Positions 62,001 through 64,000 of a stretch of 64,000 nucleotides of DNA are shown here, piece by piece; positions within the stretch are counted from its first letter, which is position 1, and each line of letters opens with the position of its first letter. The translations under genes and the position numbers were made by a program. The DNA is taken from positions 9,159,461-9,223,460 of the forward strand of contig NZ_CP114039.1 of the NCBI RefSeq assembly GCF_026965535.1, given 5' to 3'. The notes below the pieces were generated by a model that saw only the letters and a program-made list of their open reading frames with translations, had not been told where the DNA came from and searched no databases. This DNA comes from Corallococcus sp. NCRR (GTDB taxonomy: Bacteria; Myxococcota; Myxococcia; Myxococcales; Myxococcaceae).

Positions 62001-64000
62001 CAGGCCTTCGTGGCCCCCCGCACGCCGCTGGAGACGGAGGTCGCGGGAGTCTTCGCCGCGCTCCTGCGCCTGCCGCGCGTGGGCGCGCACGACCACTTCT
62101 TCGAACGAGGCGGCCACTCGCTCCTGGCGACCCAGGTCACCGCGCGGCTGCGTGACCGGCTCCAGGTGGAGCTGCCGGTGCGGGTCCTGTTCGAGTTCCC
62201 CACCGTGGAGGAGCTGGCCGCCCACCTGGCCTCGCTGAAGCCGAAGGCGGACGGAGAGGCATCGCCGCTCGTGCCGCGCCCGCGCGACGAGGTCCCGCCG
62301 CTGTCCTCCGCCCAGGCGCGCCTGTGGTTCCTCACCCGGATGGATCCGGACGGCTTCTCGTACAACCTGCCCTGGTTCACGCGCTGGAGCGGGCCGCTGG
62401 ATGACGGCGCGCTGGAGCAATGCCTCCAGGCGCTCGTGCGGCGTCACGAGGCGCTGCGCACCACCTTCGTGGAACACCAGGGCCAGCCGGTGCAGCGCAT
62501 CGCCCCGGAGCTGCACGTGCCGTTGCGGCGCGAGCGCGTGTCATCGGAGGCGGAGCTCGTGCGACGCGCGGAGGCGGAGGTGCGCCTTCCCTTCGACCTG
62601 GCCCAAGGGCCGCTCGTGCGCGCGACGCTGGTGCGCGTGCGGGACGGGGAGCACGCCCTGCTCGTCACCTTCCACCACATCATCTGCGACGGATGGTCGC
62701 TGGGCGTGGTGGAGCGGGAGCTGACGGCGCTCTACCGCGAGGCCACCGGCGGCGGCGCGGCGGAGCTCCCGCCCCTGTCCCTCCAGCCCGCGGACTTCGC
62801 GCGCTGGCAGCAACGGAACCGGGAAGGCGCGGAGGTGGAGGCACGGCTCGGGTATTGGAAGGCCCGGCTCCAGGACGCACCGGCCTTCCTCGACCTGCCC
62901 ACGGACCGGCCACGCCCGGCGGTGCAGACCTTCGAGGGCGCGCACCTGTCCCGGAAGGCGTCGCCCGCGCTGTCGCGGGCCCTGGAGGCGCTGGCGCAGC
63001 AGGAGGGAGCCACCCCCTTCATGCTGCTGCTGGCGGGCTTCCACGCCCTGCTCGCCCGCTACAGCGGCCAGCATGACGTCGTCATCGGCGCGCCCCTCGC
63101 CGGCCGCGAGCGCCAGGAGTTGGAGGGGCTGGTCGGCTTCTTCATCAACACGGTGCCGCTGCGCATCACCGCGTCCCGGGAGGCGAGCTTCCGCGAGCTC
63201 GTGGGCCGCGTCCGCGACCGCACGCTGGAGGCCTTCGCCCACCAGGACATGCCCTTCGAGCAGTTGGTGCGCTCGCTCCAGCCCGAACGCGACCCCAGCC
63301 GCGCGCCGCTGTTCCAGGTGATGTTCGTGCTCCAGAACGCCGGAGGCCCCGCCGCGCGCGCCCTGCCGGACGTGTCCGTGGCGCCGCTGGACGTGGAGAC
63401 GGGGATGGCGAAGTTCGACCTCACCCTCTTCGCCCAGCCGTCCGCCGAAGGCCTGGACTTCGTCTGGGAGTACAACACCGCCCTCTTCGAGGAGGCGACC
63501 GTCGCGCGCATGGCCGGGCACTACACGGGCCTGCTCGCGGCCGCCGTCGCGCGGTTGGAGGAGCCCGTGGGCAGGCTCCCGCTGCTCACCGACGAGGAGC
63601 GCCAGCGGCTGCTGTTCACCTGGAACGACACCCACGCGGATTATCCCCGCGAGGCGTCGCTCCCCTCGCTCGTCGAGGAACAGGCACGGGCAAGGCCCCA
63701 GGCCATCGCGGTGGAGTTCGAGGGCCGCCAGTTGACGTACGCGGAGCTCGACGCGCGCGCGAACCAGCTCGCGCACCACCTGCGCGCGCTGGGCGTGGAC
63801 ATGGGCACGCCGGTGGGCCTGTGCACCGGCCGCTCGCTGGAGATGGTCGTGGCCACGCTGGCCATCCTCAAGGCGGGCGGCGCCTACGTCCCGTTGGATC
63901 CCGCCTACCCCACCGAGCGCCTGCTCTTCATGGCCCGGGACACGCGCCTGCCGGTGCTGCTGGCCCAGCCCGGTCAGGAGGAGAAGCTCGCGGGGCTGGA
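59055..64000 (+). CDS. Non-ribosomal peptide synthetase, 5' part (C-A-T-C-A..., runs off window)
   Basis: At least 1648 codons, no stop before the window end. Domains: condensation C1 (about 20-450; active motif HHIVCDA at 152-158, with Ala for the usual Gly), adenylation A1 (about 475-985; FTSGSTGVPKG, LSFDVCFQEM, NHYGPTETHAAS, YRTGDFARYLPDG, GYRIELPEVE, PSGKLDRRAL), carrier T1 (GGHSLLA, Ser1022), C2 (about 1075-1510; HHIICDG at 1207-1213) and the start of A2 (from about 1535). The A1 pocket residues I can place begin Asp-Val-Gln and do not give a safe substrate. ATG 59055 follows the MFS gene by 13 bases. A secreted peptide metabolite is inferred. Confidence 0.93.
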   Translation, partial: MTTSSPVAPGKKRIPLPLVPRTGALPLSFMQQRLWFLAQMEGTSATYNVYFFVRLQGALDADALERALQGVVDRHESLRTTFAAVDGQPVQRIAASLDLRLRREDLTGREQDLRAHAEAEARTPFDLEHGPLARATLVRLSQEEHALLFVTHHIVCDAVSLGWMANELSALYAAAVRSEPPRLPELPAQYADFAHWQRQTLTGDVLEAERAWWKERLSGAPPALELPTDRPRPPRQTSRGAVYRLPMPQALATGIRELSRKAAVTPYMTLLAAFQVLLSRYSGQEDLVVGTPVAGRGRREVERLIGFFANTLALRLDTSGDPAFLALLGRVRDVCLGAYAHPDMPFEQLVDLLVPQRDPSRSPLFQAMFVHVNSPWAALKWPGLTVTELDFEPGVARFDITLFLYDDPSGLEARWEYNADLFDEATIARMAAHYARLLEGAVANPGAPVSALPLLTARERERAVKDWNDTGADVAVHPGVHALFEASVRRSPDAIAVRFGEASLTYAELDRRANRVAHALRQRGVTPDTAVGLCVDRSLELAVGVLGILKSGAAYCPLDPAYPPERLALMLETSRAKVLVTRRSLAAGLPEGVAERLFLEDGLSTPDTAPTPAGGPDTLAYVIFTSGSTGVPKGVAMPHRPLFNLIQWQVRRSSAPRGRTLQFSALSFDVCFQEMLPTFAAGGELVLVSEDTRRDGRALLTLMRDQGVERIFLPFVALQHLAEVADSDGLLPTSLQEINTAGEQLRMTPALRRLLHALDGCVLDNHYGPTETHAASAHVLKGNPDAWPDLPPIGRTITNARTYLLDARGEPVPVGVAGELFIGGAGLARGYLHRPDLTAERFLPDPLSPHPGARMYRTGDFARYLPDGTLEFLGRRDAQVKIRGYRIELPEVEAAVAKLPGVKDVAVIAREDAARGKHLVAYVVTQPGADVDAAGLKAVLRDRLPEYMVPAAFVLLDAFPLTPSGKLDRRALPAPDEDADEAQAFVAPRTPLETEVAGVFAALLRLPRVGAHDHFFERGGHSLLATQVTARLRDRLQVELPVRVLFEFPTVEELAAHLASLKPKADGEASPLVPRPRDEVPPLSSAQARLWFLTRMDPDGFSYNLPWFTRWSGPLDDGALEQCLQALVRRHEALRTTFVEHQGQPVQRIAPELHVPLRRERVSSEAELVRRAEAEVRLPFDLAQGPLVRATLVRVRDGEHALLVTFHHIICDGWSLGVVERELTALYREATGGGAAELPPLSLQPADFARWQQRNREGAEVEARLGYWKARLQDAPAFLDLPTDRPRPAVQTFEGAHLSRKASPALSRALEALAQQEGATPFMLLLAGFHALLARYSGQHDVVIGAPLAGRERQELEGLVGFFINTVPLRITASREASFRELVGRVRDRTLEAFAHQDMPFEQLVRSLQPERDPSRAPLFQVMFVLQNAGGPAARALPDVSVAPLDVETGMAKFDLTLFAQPSAEGLDFVWEYNTALFEEATVARMAGHYTGLLAAAVARLEEPVGRLPLLTDEERQRLLFTWNDTHADYPREASLPSLVEEQARARPQAIAVEFEGRQLTYAELDARANQLAHHLRALGVDMGTPVGLCTGRSLEMVVATLAILKAGGAYVPLDPAYPTERLLFMARDTRLPVLLAQPGQEEKLAGL

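Noticed and set aside
59340..62516. Minus-strand open frame of about 1058 codons opposite the NRPS
   Set aside because: His/Arg/Gln-rich translation with no motif; the plus frame encodes full C-A-T-C domains and lacks a stop only because it runs off the window.

Overview
The window looks like a chromosomal segment of a myxobacterium, most likely Myxococcaceae close to Corallococcus or Myxococcus. This is inferred from very high GC, the density of Ser/Thr kinases (seven kinase or kinase-like genes in 64 kb), a member of the Myxococcus paralog family DUF2381/TIGR02268, an FHA-sigma54 activator, secreted astacins and the start of an NRPS locus. No rRNA, tRNA, CRISPR or insertion sequence was seen.

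Layout. 1-3 kb: two tandem kinase genes sharing a C-terminal extracytoplasmic module (the first is cut by the window edge). 3-8.3 kb: nitronate monooxygenase-like enzyme, then a minus-strand set (spermidine-synthase-like protein, lipoprotein, RTX/M91 metallopeptidase) divergent from a secreted M23 peptidase. 8.3-12.8 kb: two HEAT-like proteins, a ZIP metal transporter and an FHA-sigma54 regulator. 13.1-15.4 kb: a three-gene operon recognisable as sdpC-sdpA-sdpB, the sporulation-delaying-protein type of peptide toxin with its two maturation proteins. 15.4-28.9 kb: a long minus-strand block with two kinases (one a 1297-aa kinase/ATPase/TPR protein), a lipoprotein, an OPT transporter, a HipA-like kinase fused to a methyltransferase coupled to a DUF262 gene, and a CPBP protease. 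28.9-38.4 kb: two astacin proteases, a repeat-containing protein, a GH13 enzyme, a flavin oxidoreductase and an AlkZ-like protein.

38.4-45.9 kb is a polymorphic-toxin island: a lipoprotein-anchored Tox-REase-5 toxin, its Imm52 immunity gene, a DUF2381/kinase pair, a pseudokinase, and a second Imm52 copy broken by a one-base deletion. The first Imm52 copy carries the last bases of the SNF2 helicase gene that lies beside the second copy, which shows how the duplication arose.

45.9-53.4 kb: minus-strand kinase, PEGA protein, TonB-dependent receptor and SNF2 helicase. 53.6-59 kb: MHS-type transporter, double-domain KaiC-like ATPase overlapping a receiver-histidine kinase, and an MFS exporter. 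59.05 kb to the end: an NRPS (C-A-T-C-A...) that runs off the window.

The most novel-looking elements are the SDP-like toxin operon, the DUF262 + HipA-methyltransferase pair, and the immunity-gene duplication with its embedded kinase/pseudokinase genes.
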